From contig NQMI01000008.1 of NCBI GenBank assembly GCA_002270565.1, positions 839,206 through 872,330 on the forward strand: DNA of 33,125 bases. The letters run 5' to 3'. This document shows positions 1-11,670 of the stretch, one piece after another. The stretch's first letter is position 1, and each line of letters starts with the position of its first letter. Origin of the DNA: Stenocarpella maydis (lineage: Eukaryota; Ascomycota; Sordariomycetes; Diaporthales; Diaporthaceae). The position numbers and the translations under genes are program-made. The notes under the pieces were generated by a model that searched no databases, had not been told where the DNA came from, and saw only the letters and a program-made list of their open reading frames with translations.

Positions 1-102
1 AGGAGAGGAGGGGGATTTCACTAAGAAGGAAGGTATATAAGCAGTTTAACCTGCTTAAAGGCTAAAAGGAAGATATATAATTATAAAAGAAAAGATCCCT
101 AG
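1..102. other. AT-rich window edge
   Basis: This stretch is purine- and AT-rich and lies before the copia LTR. I see no gene or repeat in it. The five bases before the LTR (cctag) do not match the five after the left LTR (ataag), as expected if this LTR begins a longer element rather than being solo. Confidence 0.4.
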
Positions 103-307
103 TATTGGAATAGCACTTAGGATTGCATATCAGTATGGGGATAAGGTGGCTTAGTTAGCTACCTAGGTACCGCATGGAGGCCTTAAGCCCCTATCATATG
201 CTTCCCCTCCCTTGTTTCAGAACCTAGATAGATCATTAAATAACAGAACTAGTTTGATAACCACTGTATGTATGTACTAACAGCCATATGGCAAAGGCTA
301 TTTAATA
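103..307 (+). repeat. Ty1/copia-type LTR, RIP-decayed
   Basis: About 205 bp that match, in inverse orientation, the 207 bp LTR at 29894-30100. Shared stretches include GGAATAGCACTTAGGAT near the start, CTACCTAGGTACCGCA in the middle and CCATATGGCAAAGGC near the end. The right copy begins TGTTGGAAT and ends TTCAACA; this copy reads TATTGGAAT and TTTAATA. Those differences are C-to-T or G-to-A transitions, consistent with RIP. An aspartic-protease-containing pol relic follows in the same orientation, so this is probably the 5' LTR of a truncated element. Confidence 0.8.
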
Positions 308-1109
308 ATAAGGGCATTAACTATAAGGGTAATAACTAGAAGAGCACTAGTATGTTTATTAGTAATACCAAAGCCTGAGAAAACTATATATAGCTAGTAG
401 ATTAAGCTTTTCTCTATACCTTTAATATTAATAATAATAAGGAGGACTAGGATAGCCCCAGCTCTATGACTAATGAGAATAATATTAGCAGCAGTAATAA
501 TAAAGCTGATAAGGAAGCTAGTAATATTAAGGAAGTCTTTATAATAGATAACTACTCGCGCTAGCGCTTCCAGGGGATCCTCTTGGATACTGGTGCAGCT
601 AACTATTCTACTGCTAGGTACAACCAATATACTGCTCTATAGCAACTATTACCTATTGCTCTTAATAAGTCTTGCGCAGGTAAAGCATTAGTTTGCTTCA
701 GACTAGGAAAACTACTATAGTTAATAGGAGTAACTATAGTTAATATAGCAGCCAGCAACTTAATATTCTATATAATGAAGATAGCAACCCCCTTCCTTTT
801 ATATATGTAAGATATAAATGTGTATTTATTCTTTATGCAAAATATGACTAATAAAGTTATATAATATAAGCTAAATTGGCAACATGAGAAGATGTTTCCT
901 ATTACTTAGAAGTAGGGATACCCATAGTTCCTTATAAATATTAATAAGGATAATAACACCCCTATTTTCTTCCTTATGGAAGTTAAATTATAGTAACTAT
1001 ATAGATGATTCAGGTACCTATCTGTTAATTGTTTTTCCTAGCTATTAATAGGCGCGGGCTATAATGTTGATTCCTTAGCATTAGAGGCTATTACTAAGTT
1101 CTGTTACTC
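308..1109 (+). pseudogene. Ty1/copia pol relic (protease to GAG-pre-integrase region)
   Basis: A degenerate retrotransposon polyprotein fragment. With stop codons read through, the + strand shows the retroviral-type aspartic protease signature (DTGAA, Asp codon at 586-588). Near the 3' end is a stretch resembling the GAG-pre-integrase segment of copia Pol, ending just before 1110. Many in-frame TAG and TAA codons sit where Gln codons would be expected, which fits RIP. Little space is left for gag, so the 5' part is probably deleted. Integrase, reverse transcriptase and RNase H are absent because the LTR-like repeat at 1110 interrupts the frame. It cannot be functional. Assignment to copia rather than gypsy rests on the order protease then GAG-pre-integrase. 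Confidence 0.7.
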
Positions 1110-1701
1110 TGATGAATTTGTGCTATAAAATAGCATTCAGTTCAGCGTGTGTTTCGGCAGGGTCGCAGTGTGGTGCCCTGAGGCGAATTCGGACAATTGA
1201 CAGTGGTCTGGACAACTTTGTATTGAATTAAGTTGGGCTTCTGTAAGCCCTCCTTATATACCCTCCGACGTCGTCTCACCCCTGGGCACGCTGCGGTCGG
1301 CTCTGGTGCAAATTTGCAAATGCCGGAAAATTCGCCCTTCCAACACACCATCTTTGGTTCCAAGCAGCCAGCCAACCATAGCCCTAGCAATACCCAAATT
1401 AAGTACATATAAACTTCAGAAATCAAGCTATCCAATGCACTAGGTCATATACTTTTTGGGTAAGAAATAAGGGTAATGCAGAGGTCTGAATTAAGGTGCA
1501 AATGCAGGCCAAAATAATCGACTCACGGCCACCAAACTCATCTTGCGTCACGCACGCACTGGGCGTACTTAGCGAAAATCGCCTGACTCGCAAGTCTAGG
1601 GTAACTCCTTGCTAGGAAGTCTAGGGTAACTCCTTACAACGAAGTCTAGGGTAACTCCTTGCACGGAGTACCAACGCCCTGCTGAGCGGTTCCGTTTAAC
1701 A
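1110..1701 (-). repeat. Unidentified LTR-like repeat, copy 1
   Basis: A 592 bp repeat with TG...CA ends in either reading direction (TGATGAATTTG at one end, CCGTTTAACA at the other), nearly identical to 1897-2492 and to the inverted copy at 29333-29713. I give it the minus strand because TATATAAG, a canonical TATA box, reads on that strand. No target-site duplication is visible. The last ~245 bp, with the 188 bp behind them, show no difference from copy 2, while the first ~345 bp carry about 15-20 mostly transition differences. No internal retrotransposon gene can be linked to it here. Confidence 0.7.
1592..1666. repeat. 3 x 25-bp tandem repeat in LTR-like copy 1
   Basis: Three units start at 1592, 1617 and 1642, each with the core AAGTCTAGGGTAACTCCTT followed by a 6 bp variable spacer. 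The same triplet occurs in the other two LTR-like copies. Direct repeats in an LTR can serve as transcription-factor sites; that role is inference. Confidence 0.9.
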
Positions 1702-1889
1702 AGGTAGAATTAGATATCACTATAAAGTCTGCTGGATTCCTGATTATGATCTAAAGGTTAGGGCTAACTTGGGCAGTGTTGATATATAGCTGTGGCAGTT
1801 AGCGACCCTTAACCGCCACATCAAATAATGCCATGATGATCAAAGCAGGTTGCGAGTGGCGAGTGCTTGCCCATGTAACTAAATCAATA
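1702..1889. repeat. 188-bp tail unit adjoining LTR-like copy 1
   Basis: Sequence between the LTR-like end and the N. It appears identical to 2493-2680. It may be the start or end of the internal region of the unidentified element, or an artefactual duplicate created by the contig join. No coding potential is seen. Confidence 0.7.
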
Positions 1890-1890
1890 N
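1890..1890. other. Assembly gap or ambiguous base (N)
   Basis: A single N lies exactly where the first copy of the duplicated unit ends. Ambiguity at a repeat boundary suggests a contig join. Confidence 0.9.
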
Positions 1891-1896
1891 ATATTC

Positions 1897-2492
1897 TGAT
1901 GAATTTGTGCTATAGAATAGCATTCAGTTCAGCGTGTGTGTGTTTCGGCAGGGTCGCAGTATGGTGCTCTGAGGCGAATTGGGACGATTGACAATGGTCT
2001 GGACAACTTTGTATTGAATTAAGTTGGGCTTCTGTAAGCCCTCCTTATATACCCTCCGACGTCGTCTCACCCCTGGGCACGCTGCGGTAGGCTCTGGTGC
2101 AAATTTGCAAATGCCGGAAAATTCGCCCTTCCAACACACCATCTTTGGTTCCAAACAACTAGCCAACCACAGCCCTAGCAATGCCCAAATTAAGTACATA
2201 CAAACTTCAGAAATCAGGCTATCTAATGCACTAAGTTATATACCTTTTGGGTAAGAAATAAGGGTAATGCAGAGGTCTGAATTAAGGTGCAAATGCAGGC
2301 CAAAATAATCGACTCACGGCCACCAAACTCATCTTGCGTCACGCACGCACTGGGCGTACTTAGCGAAAATCGCCTGACTCGCAAGTCTAGGGTAACTCCT
2401 TGCTAGGAAGTCTAGGGTAACTCCTTACAACGAAGTCTAGGGTAACTCCTTGCACGGAGTACCAACGCCCTGCTGAGCGGTTCCGTTTAACA
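1897..2492 (-). repeat. Unidentified LTR-like repeat, copy 2
   Basis: 596 bp in the same orientation as copy 1, with TG...CA ends, the same TATA-like motif and the same three 25-bp units at 2383, 2408 and 2433. It carries a GTGT insertion and several transitions in its first ~350 bp relative to copy 1. It is followed by the 188 bp tail and then directly by MULE transposase coding sequence, so it seems to interrupt the 5' part of that relic. Confidence 0.7.
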
Positions 2493-2680
2493 AGGTAGAA
2501 TTAGATATCACTATAAAGTCTGCTGGATTCCTGATTATGATCTAAAGGTTAGGGCTAACTTGGGCAGTGTTGATATATAGCTGTGGCAGTTAGCGACCCT
2601 TAACCGCCACATCAAATAATGCCATGATGATCAAAGCAGGTTGCGAGTGGCGAGTGCTTGCCCATGTAACTAAATCAATA
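2493..2680. repeat. 188-bp tail unit adjoining LTR-like copy 2
   Basis: Second occurrence of the tail unit seen at 1702-1889, with no mismatch on reading. It abuts the transposase relic at 2681. Confidence 0.7.
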
Positions 2681-4801
2681 GAAGGCAAGTAGCAGCTTAT
2701 TCTGCAGGAAGAGAAGCATACCTATTATAGTCCCTAGGAAGTTAAGGGCGCCTAGCATGGCTGGGCTAAGCTGATAAACCCCTAATGAGAATTCCTCTCC
2801 CATATGGCCCGAGATCCCTCTATAGCTAAGCTAAAGAAGCTGGAATAAGCACTCTAATAATAGTATTTAGATGTATAATTAGGGCCTAATATAATGAAGA
2901 ATTAGCTTATAAACTGGTAGAAGGAGAAGGTTGGAATCTATACTCCAACCCAAGCAATGTTAGATCTGCTTGAGAAGAAGAATTACTAGTACCGCTGGGC
3001 AATTAATGCTAATGGCAACGTTATAGGCATCTTCTAATACACAAAGGAGCAGTTAGCATAGATACAAGAGAATTACTTTATATAGTGCCTATCTATAGAC
3101 TATATATATGTAATGAATAATAAGAAGATGCTGTACTTCTAAGGTACTTATGTAATTTATATAAGGAAGAACTTGCCCCTATTCTAAGGCGTTATTAATA
3201 GTAAGAAGGAACTTAACTTCTAGTAGCTTCTTAAGTAAGTTTATAACCTCCTTCATTATTGCCAAGCTGATGACTTAATGGTCTATATAACTAACTATAA
3301 TACTGCTCTAATTAACGCCCTTATGTATGAATTCCCCTAAGCATACTACCAACTATATATCTTCCATATTAATGCAAATGTTACCCTAAATATTAAGAAG
3401 AAGTAGAAGAAGCTGCTGGTAGTAGTAGGAGAAGAGGAGGATGAGGAAGAGGAGGAAGCTAATGAGGATTTAGAAGTAGAAGACCTGGCGACGGCTGCGC
3501 TCAATGCGCTAGGGAGAAATAAGGCCATAATACCTGCTAAGGTCCCTAATTTAGAGGATATCCCCTATACCCGCCAAGCTCTATTTAACCTCCTTAAGTT
3601 TATAGAATACTCTATTAATTATAAGATCTATAATATAGCTTGGTAGCGCCTTTAAGAGAAGTTCTTAAACCAGGTGGTAATTATTAACTACCTTTAGACC
3701 TAGTATATTAATAAAGGAGAGAAGATTATTGCTAAATGGGCTGGGCATAAGACCTGCAAGATCCTTAACTTTGGCTTACGTATGACTTCATTAATAGAAG
3801 CCACCTATTGCAAATTTAAGGTCTATCTTGGCCACGGGATGGGCAATATTCTCTACTTAGTTAAGGCTGCTAATAAGATAATTATAGATAGTTCTTGTAC
3901 CTTATGCTTAGAAGAAGCTTGTTAGAAGACCTTATTACTAGAGAAATTTAATAGGTAGAAGTAGCTGGGCAAGCTTCTAACTTAAATCTTATGGGTAGCC
4001 CTTAAACTTCTCTCCATAATGAGGAGTTCCGTGATATATATGCTTAAGAAACAACTCCCATGGGGTAATTGCTTGCTAGTGACGTGTAATTGTTCTATTT
4101 ATACCCAATATAGCTTGCCCTATATAAGCTGAATTACTAATAGAGAGGAAGCTGGTTATCCTCTCTAGAGAGAGGATATTTATAAGTCTTATTGGCTGGA
4201 TTGTAATCTCTTAGTTGGAAACCCTCTCTTAGCAGTCCTCTTGCCCCAGAAGGTTACTGCAATAAAGGGAAGACCTTGCAATAAGACTATATTTAGTATA
4301 GATAAAGATAGCATCCTTGTAGCCCGTGGGAAGGCCGTAATGGGCAAGAAGACAGCCTTAATAACCACCAGTCTGGGTAGTAGGGTAGGTGACAAGATGA
4401 GGGCGATGATGGGGGATGTATTAATCACAAAGTAGAATAAAAATTATTTGGCTTAATAAGGAGGACTCCGTAGTAGGAAGAACTAGCGAGAAGCCGTCCG
4501 ATGGGATAAGCAGTTGGCGGCAGGGCTTATAAAGCCACCCACTCGCCAGCTTCCGAAGCGATATTCTATAGAGACAGCCTCAATATTAGGGCCAGCAGCC
4601 AAGAAGCCCCGTATAAGGGCTCGTGAGACCATCAACTAGCTGCTATAGGTGGAGTTAACTATGGAAGACCTCATTAGTAACGAGAAGGAGACCCAGGAGG
4701 AGATTCAGGTGCTCAGTTATAAGGTGGAACGGCCTAGGCGATGAAGAAAGTAGCAAAATACTAAGGCCAGAAGTTACGATAGTAGCGAGCAGAAGCGATA
4801 A
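2681..4801 (+). pseudogene. MULE-type (Mutator-like) transposase relic
   Basis: A decayed DNA-transposon gene. One reading frame runs from 2681 to a terminal TAA at 4799-4801 with no frameshift that I can find, but dozens of TAG/TAA codons interrupt it. At recognisable places these replace Gln codons (for example FQGV read as F-stop-GV), as RIP would do. Features in order are: a helical N-terminal part; the segment around 3100-3360 resembling the MULE DDE core (DYIYVMN, then LPLFQGVINSKKEL); the FHIN motif at 3362-3373; an acidic run near 3430-3480; and the downstream region beginning TRQALFNL that is typical of fungal MULEs. The true N-terminus and left terminal inverted repeat are missing, probably lost at the repeat boundary or the N. 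Length and order fit fungal Hop-like MULEs. It is non-functional. Confidence 0.75.
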
Positions 4802-7800
4802 TGATGTGCAATAGATGTGTAGTTAATGACTGTGTATTTCTGTTATATATGGCAGACTGGTGGTGCAAATTAAGGTTGGCGCACTGGGCCAACATATATC
4901 GGTGTACCAGCCGATTTCCTCGGTGCGAATATCCGTTCTCTATCAAATGACACACAGCGGACAGATGCGCGGATCACATTGCCGGCATGCCACCACCATG
5001 GCGCAGAGAAAGGCGCGTCACGCGGCCGGCTCGGTGGAAGTTGTGGCAGTGCCCGCCATGCTCGAAGCGTACGAATTAGAAACTTGGCCTTGAGGTAGTA
5101 TGGTGCTGCGAACCACTAACTTTAGGCTCATGTTAAGCTTTTTGGGTGAGATGACATCTTGATAGAGTAGAAGATCCCTGCACATGAACTGGTGTCAGTC
5201 TTCGGCAGTTGTTCTTGTGGCGATGTGATCGTGAGGCTTTTTCTCACCGCCGCCAACACCTATTTCTCCTGATGGGCTGTGTACATGAAGAGTTTCAGTT
5301 GTTATCCGATGTTAGCATGACCCAGCAGCACATCTAAGTCTAGCCACCGTCGAAGTATCAACGCACAATCTCGAATGCGCGTTGCCGCGTTGCTCTATTC
5401 CGATTTCTTCCATACCGATGGGACTGGATCCCAGAATTTGATTGACTGGGTAGCTTCAGTTGGCTCGTTCGCGGCAGCGCATTAGTGCCAACTCTCTTGG
5501 GTAACTTAATTCTCATGTAGCAAAACCCAGCCTGGGATCCTGTTGAGATCCTCGAACTCGGTTTAGTTTGGACTGTAGCAGTGCGGCAAATGGCCATTTG
5601 TCACTGTTACTAAGTCACATGAGCGTGGACATATGCAGGCAATTTGTCGCACATCGGCGTCTGGACCCAGCCCACTCCAGGAGTCAAATCTACTCTTTCA
5701 GGGGGGACCTCATGTGTAGCCTCAAATCACATGTGCACTTAGGCGGGCAGAGGTTGACCGGAGAGACCGACGTTTTCTTTCCTACACCTCGTAGGGCTGA
5801 GGCCGAAGTGGCCTGTCGTCTCAGCGCAAACCTCAGCCTCTGCGATGTGCATGTTCAAGGCTAGCTCAAGACCAGCCACTGCCACGGTAAAGTGCCCAGG
5901 GTCAACTGGTGTGGGTGGGTTACTGACCCTCGATTTCATGTTCAGAGGTGCTGTAACGACAAAGGTATTCATAGACAGAGCCACGGAACTCCAACTTTTG
6001 CACAGATTCGCCCGAGCAACAGTATTAGAAAACACTCGGCGCGGCATGAAGCTCGCCAAAGCAGTATTCGCCGTGAGACTCGTGTCCCTCACCGAGGTCT
6101 GATGCTGACGGTTGAAGAGGAAGCTAACGCGCCCCCCCCCTTCACCAAGGTGCAGAAACGCAAATCCCTGCCTGGATGAAATGGAAGGATACCGTGGAGC
6201 GCTATGTGGGCCTGATCCACACAAGTGAATCATGACACCTGCAAGACACCGCTGCGCATGCCTGACATGCCGCAGGCGGTGGGTCCCCAGCACCGAAGAG
6301 TGGAATGATTTGATAGAAATCCCGCTCGCAAATGACCGTCTGGGGGATTTCATGCTCGCATCGAGCTCGACCCGCCTTTTGACAGCCTCCGGCATGGGCA
6401 AGGGGGAAACAGGGCGACCTGGACGGGCGCCTCCGAGCGCAAGTGCTTCCATCATCCCGGCTCCACGGTTCTTCGTTTTTGTATGCTTCTCCGCGGACCT
6501 GTGACATGTCGCGGCCTTTCAGGCCGACAAGCTCTGTCATCCGGTCTCGATGAGGACTCAAACGGGTCAGGAGCCGAGGCACGACTCCCCATGACAACGA
6601 TCCGTCTATAGCATGTAGAGCGGAGCAGGGCCGGGAGGCGGGGCCGCAATGCTCGGGGCTTTGACCTCAGCGGTTTCACCCTGAGCGTCGTTGCAAACAT
6701 GACGATTTCATCCGGCCGTATCCAGGCCGCGGTTGATCGTAGCATGCTAGTACCAAGCGGCTTCGCCCAGCATCCAAAGCGCGGCCCAGGAGTCGCCCGC
6801 TCGTCAATGAAGCCGCCTGAGCGAGTAGAGGCTCGGCGGCTCGGCGGGAAGCTGTCTCCAAGCTACGAAGCCGCCGGGGGGTCCGGAGTTTATTTGGGAC
6901 AATCTTGGCGATAGTGTAGTTCTCGCTCGTTCTCCAGGCGGTCAGAATGTGGAAGAGCCCTTTGGAACCAACGGTAAACGCTGAGCACAAGTCCGGATTT
7001 CATCCATCTCAGTCTTCAGCACCCTAGCCACCATTGCGTACTGCTTCCATTAGGGGCCACAAGGCGTTCCGGCGGCCCAGAAGGTCGGCTCGCGTTTCAG
7101 CCTGCCTGTAGGTATTACTAAAGGCGCCATGGGACTGACAGCCTTCGGTTCGAGCTCACCGCTTGCTGGCAGGGGCGTACCAAGACAGTTCGGCGCCGTC
7201 TCTTGATCCGGCTCCGTGATGGGGACGCCTCTGTCATGCCGGTCCCACTGCCTCGCAGATTGCCGACCGCTGGAGATGCATTGTCCTCTAAGAGAATTGC
7301 CGTGGAGGAACATACCAATATCGAGAAGAGTTTTCCTCGTTAAGCTTCACAGCCCAACTGGTCAGCTCGGCGATGAGTGCAAGCTTCGTCAGGGGTGGAG
7401 GCACGATCACGCCTGCCATCCTCTCCGAGAGTCCCGCTCTCCATCTGGACGCTCCACGAAGCAGCCCAGCCAGGCGTTGGGCTGCAGCCTCAGCCCTTTT
7501 CTGGCGGATATTGCTGGAGCCGACCTGAAGCCGTTCCCACGGTTCACTGCGCAGCTCGAGCACCTTGCGCAAGCATCATGTGGGCACGCGAAACTGGCCC
7601 CAGTGGCAAAGGAGTGCCCGAGGCGTGAAGACGAGGATCTGGGTACCCAGGACGGAGAACGCCGCTGTCAAGCCCACATTGGTGCATTCCGGGTCACTCG
7701 CTCCCTCGAGATTTTTATCGCAAGGGCTTCTTCTGCCGCCGTCGTCGTCGCCGCATCAGAGGCGTCGTGAGAGAGGGGTGAGGGCTCACCTTGCCCCGTG

Positions 7801-10500
7801 GTCGAAGGATGTGTTATGCTGGTCGCCAGGGATGGGCCTGCGCCCGAATGCTTGGTTGCGGGTCCCTTGCTCCCGGCTTCCACTCAGAAGGCCAGGTGCA
7901 CTCGACTCATTCACCATCCAGCGCATTAATTGGCTTTCAAAGAGGGGCTACCGTCCTCAAAGGGCCGGCACCCGAGGAATCACGACTCTGGTGAAAAAAT
8001 TGCAAAACTGGAAATAGCCTCGACGACGTGTTCATCGCCGAGGGTTGACGAGTCGTGAAACAATTTTCGACGCCGTGGCTGGTTATGCTATTGTTCAGCG
8101 CCCCAACACGATCCTGCCTGAATCACAGACCCCCCAAGCCCCTCATCTCCTGTGCTCGGAGCAGCCATCTCTGCCGGCCGGGGCACGGTGAGGTAGCAGC
8201 GTGACTTCGGTGAGGTCGACGAGACCGGCATGGTACCCTGTTATCAAGGGCTGACTCGATCTCGGATCAGCAACTCGTGTGCTGGCGTGTGAGTGAGCAA
8301 GTTCCCCCCTCCCCCGGCCCAAAGAAGACAAAAATTGTCCGTCTTGTGTTGACGTCTGGCCCCGCGCTCGGGAGGCCTAGACCAAGACGTGATCGTCGCC
8401 TGCCCTCACCGGTGTGGAGATCATCATGTGCTCATTGGGACGCAGGAGCGGCGGGATTCGCACGAAGGCAGCCAGATTCACAGACTCACTGACCAAAGCA
8501 TCGGTAGTACCCACTTTGTGGTAGTTTGCTCATCTTGAAGACTCGCAGCTGGGCCCCCAGGATGGTACGGGCTAACTCAAATCGATACATGAGGCCCATC
8601 CACATGGGATATTGTAGTGTAGCTTGAGGTGGGTTTACACGCGGTAGTCACAGCGCAAACTGCTGTAGTGTAGCTCTACATACGGAGTGCAACACAGCAT
8701 GGTAGGCCGGTTATCCAGCTTCGCAAGTCTCCCGCCGGGCACAACCAAGTCAGTCTGAGTCCAGGCAAAGACCTGGCTCTGGCGCTATCTTTGGCAGGGC
8801 TTCAGACGGATGACTGCGTGGCGCCAAGGGTCTTTCGTAAAGGCTGCAGCAGCTGGAGGGGGCCACCACGTGTCTGACCAGGTCCCTCAATGTTTCGTCT
8901 GGTTGGGTCGGGTCTAGGCCGGGTCGGCTGGCCGTCATGGTGTGCCCGAGTCCACAAAACTCGCCGTCACTCTAGCTCCAGTGAGTTTTGGCCAGGAGCG
9001 AATATTACCATAGTAGACTACACTATTCCCTACCTACGCTACGCTACCTCATCCCGTCCTCTTCGGGCAGAAACCAGGCTTGCCAGGCAAGGCACAATTG
9101 ATCAGCACTCGGGCGCGCGCCATCTCAGTGGCCGCGGTGGCGGCTGAAAACAGCGCCATCATACGAGCTTGTCGCCTCTACCGCAGTCAATAATATCATC
9201 ACGTCCAAATTCACGACCCTGACAACAGATGAACAGACGCGGCTGAACTCGGCTCAGGCGACAATGATCTACGACATGGGCACACAGATCTGAGACGCAC
9301 GCCCTCAAGCCGAGGCTGGCAGGGAACCGCAGCCAGAGGGCCAGGGAACTTGCAAATCTTTCATCAGGGGCCTTCGGATTCAGGGCCTCCTAATTACCAC
9401 AGTGTCTGGCCAAGTCAAGGCGGGCCCGGAGGGCTCGAGGGACAGCTTGAAGCTTTGTCCACGTCCACGCGCGAGCTTCTGCCAGCCTGATCTTGTACGG
9501 CCCGGCACAAAGCTGCTGCGTTTCACCAAGCCCCTTGGCGTGGCCACAGCACAGATTGCAACTTGGTTCTCCCGCCGGTGGGCGGCAAAAAAAAAAACAT
9601 GAACAGGCTTTTTGCAACGTTTGTTGCCCCTGTGGCCGGCCCCCCATGACCAAAGGTCAATGCCTGCGGAGCTCAAAAGCGAGACGCAACAAGCCTTTTC
9701 ATGCCTTTTTTTGGTTTTTCAGCCTGCTGCGTGCGAATCTGCTGAAAGGCAATTCGAGGACACGGAGTCAAGACGGCACGACACAGCACACAGAGAGATG
9801 GCGAAGGCCGTGTTGCCCCTTACCCGAGCCTGACGAGACAAAAAAACAGTTCACCTGACTATGTATCTGGCTGGAATCAGCATCACGTTCCCCATCCATC
9901 AATGATCCATCCGTATTTGACTGGCCCTATGGGAGGCCGGGTTCCCCACAAAGGACAGTGATAGGTGCCCGCTAGTAGATGTCAGCCACAGGCAGGACGC
10001 CCCGGCTCTCCCAGCTGTCCACTGACCCACTAAAGCAGCCCTCTGCATCGTGCTTATTTCCGTCTGCCGAATTGTGACTTGCAATAGGCTTGGATGCCCA
10101 GACGCGACGGCCGGGTTGTGCGGGATCATGCAATAGCTGTCTGTCAGGTCAGTTCGAGTCTTGCTGCCCCCCACAGAGTGCGGCCACACCCAACGAAACC
10201 CGAGAGGTTACGGTCAGCCCAGGTCCCATTGCTGGCCCTCTCTGGCCTCTCCGCGTGTCTTCTTGGTAAACAATCCTGGTAGAGGAAAATTGCCACTCGA
10301 ATCCGCGTCTGCCTACTTGCGGCCTGGCCACCTTGGGATCAGAGGTGGCACTAACCGCGGTAAGGGGCTGGCAGGCAGAACTTTGAACGGTCAGACTATT
10401 CCGACTGCTCGTCCTTCTCAGACATGCCCAGTCACTACCGGCAAGTCACCCGAACACCGTAAGCGTCAATCCGATCGCCAGGTGGGATGTCCTGGATGTA
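4802..10500. other. GC-rich stretch, no recognised gene
   Basis: Base composition shifts from AT-rich to GC-rich at roughly 4940-4980, probably just beyond the right end of the MULE element. Open frames exist on both strands (for example 5739-6455 minus, 238 codons, and 7216-7770 plus, 184 codons). Their translations are rich in Arg, Pro, Ser and Cys, overlap one another in several frames and show no motif I recognise. A multi-frame decayed gene on the minus strand around 6450-7600 is possible but I cannot name it. A C-run occurs near 6129. Confidence 0.4.
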
Positions 10501-11363
10501 TCTTTGTACTGTGCCACACCCTCCCACGTAACCTCGCCGTCACTCCGGGCTCGCTCCCTCTCACTCACACACTCTCAGATTCCCTCACCGTTTCCAACAG
10601 CAGAACTACCCAGGCAGATCCAGGTGTGGAGCGGCGCGCCATCCCACCACGGCTAGGTACTCCCAGTATCCCACCCGCCAGAAGGAACCCCCCTGTCCCA
10701 TGATTTTATCGCCGTTCTGACCCACCCTTGTCCTGGCCCGCAGCAAAACACCCCCCCCCCCCAGGCCCAGCCCTGAACGCCAGGCCTGCCCCTGCGCGAG
10801 CTGAGCGAACCACTCCTCTCAGTCTTCTCGCAAGAATGAAGATTGGATACAGTAGCAAGGTTCATGGGGTTTCTCCCTTGTTCCAAAATGAATACCTTCT
10901 TCGACATGCAAAATGCTGCATGAAAGCCTGTCCCGCTCCCCCTCCTCGCTATCCGTAGCCCCCCCCCCACCTCATCGGGTAACCTCACACCTTGACAAGG
11001 ACCCATCAAAAACCCGTTTCCCGGCCCTCTCTGGTGCTTGAAGCTTAAATACAACCTCGCTCCCTCGTTTGACCCTCGGTCCGCTTGTTTGGACCACAAC
11101 GTGCCTCACTCACTCACTTCCTTGTATAATAAAGAACCATCTCCTGCCGGCCGTGACAAGGTTCCCTCTGGCGCCCTTGCTCGTCTGCACTCATTAGCTC
11201 TGACTCCGTGCACCGTCTCAACGCCACTGCTGATATATCTCGCCGTCGACACCACGCAGGAGCAAGGCTCGGCACACTAGAGTCTTGCTCTTGCCTACAT
11301 ACGACTGGCACGCCCGACAGCCCTGCCCACCAGCCGTTCGTTTCCCGTTGATACCTCGTGGAC
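10500..11363 (+). promoter_or_regulatory. Pyrimidine-rich promoter and 5' leader of the small Cys/His gene
   Basis: CT-rich sequence with repeated CTCACTCA motifs (about 10558-10570 and 11104-11115) leads up to the ATG at 11364. Pyrimidine-rich tracts are common upstream of transcription starts in filamentous ascomycetes. An AT-rich GCTTAAATAC lies near 11043. No defined TATA box or operator can be assigned. A long run of C starts near 10750. Confidence 0.35.
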
Positions 11364-11670
11364 ATGTGTGAATACAACAAAGTAAGCCTAGTCATGAGGG
11401 CCTCGACTTGTCACAACCACACACACACACGCACCCAGGTCATACCCATAGACTGACATATATATCCAGATAGAGTATTCTTGTGGTCACTGGCATGGCC
11501 AGGCCGCCGTCTGGTGTCCCACATACACCCGCACTCACCGCCGCTGCCCGCCACATTTCACTCACTACGAGTACCGGTCATGGGAGGTCTGTTCCCACTG
11601 CAAGCCGCCCACCTACACGCCCTGGGAGTACCTGATCAACCGCCGGAACCAGCCCGCCCACTGCCTATGA
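11364..11670 (+). CDS. Small two-exon Cys/His protein, putative zinc-binding, 72 aa
   Basis: Exon 1 is 11364-11381 (MCEYNK), the intron is 11382-11469 (88 nt) and exon 2 is 11470-11670, ending in TGA. Splicing is in phase 0. The intron has a GTAAGC donor, a CTGAC branch point at 11453-11457, a TATCCAG acceptor and an AC microsatellite. The 72-residue product begins MCEYNKIEYSCGHWHG and carries Cys2, CGH at 11-13, WC at 21-22, RCPP at 31-34, CSHC at 47-50 and a Cys two residues before the end. This spacing resembles a widespread family of small uncharacterised fungal proteins starting MCEY...YxCGH...WC...RCPP...CxxC. That family assignment is from memory. Zinc binding is inferred from the Cys/His pattern. 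It stands alone in a gene-poor region. An additional 3' exon cannot be excluded. Confidence 0.78.

Noticed and set aside
2024..2254. Plus-strand and minus-strand frames inside the LTR-like copies
   Set aside because: They recur because the repeat recurs; no domain and no start-site logic support a protein.
5739..6455. 238-codon minus-strand frame
   Set aside because: Low-complexity, Arg/Ser-rich translation without motifs, overlapped by other long frames on both strands; long chance frames are expected in GC-rich DNA.
6452..7572. Possible multi-frame decayed gene on the minus strand
   Set aside because: Some segments look helical and protein-like, but I could not match any family or find consistent splice sites linking the frames.
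7216..7770. 184-codon plus-strand frame
   Set aside because: No domain, no splice context and strong overlap with minus-strand frames.
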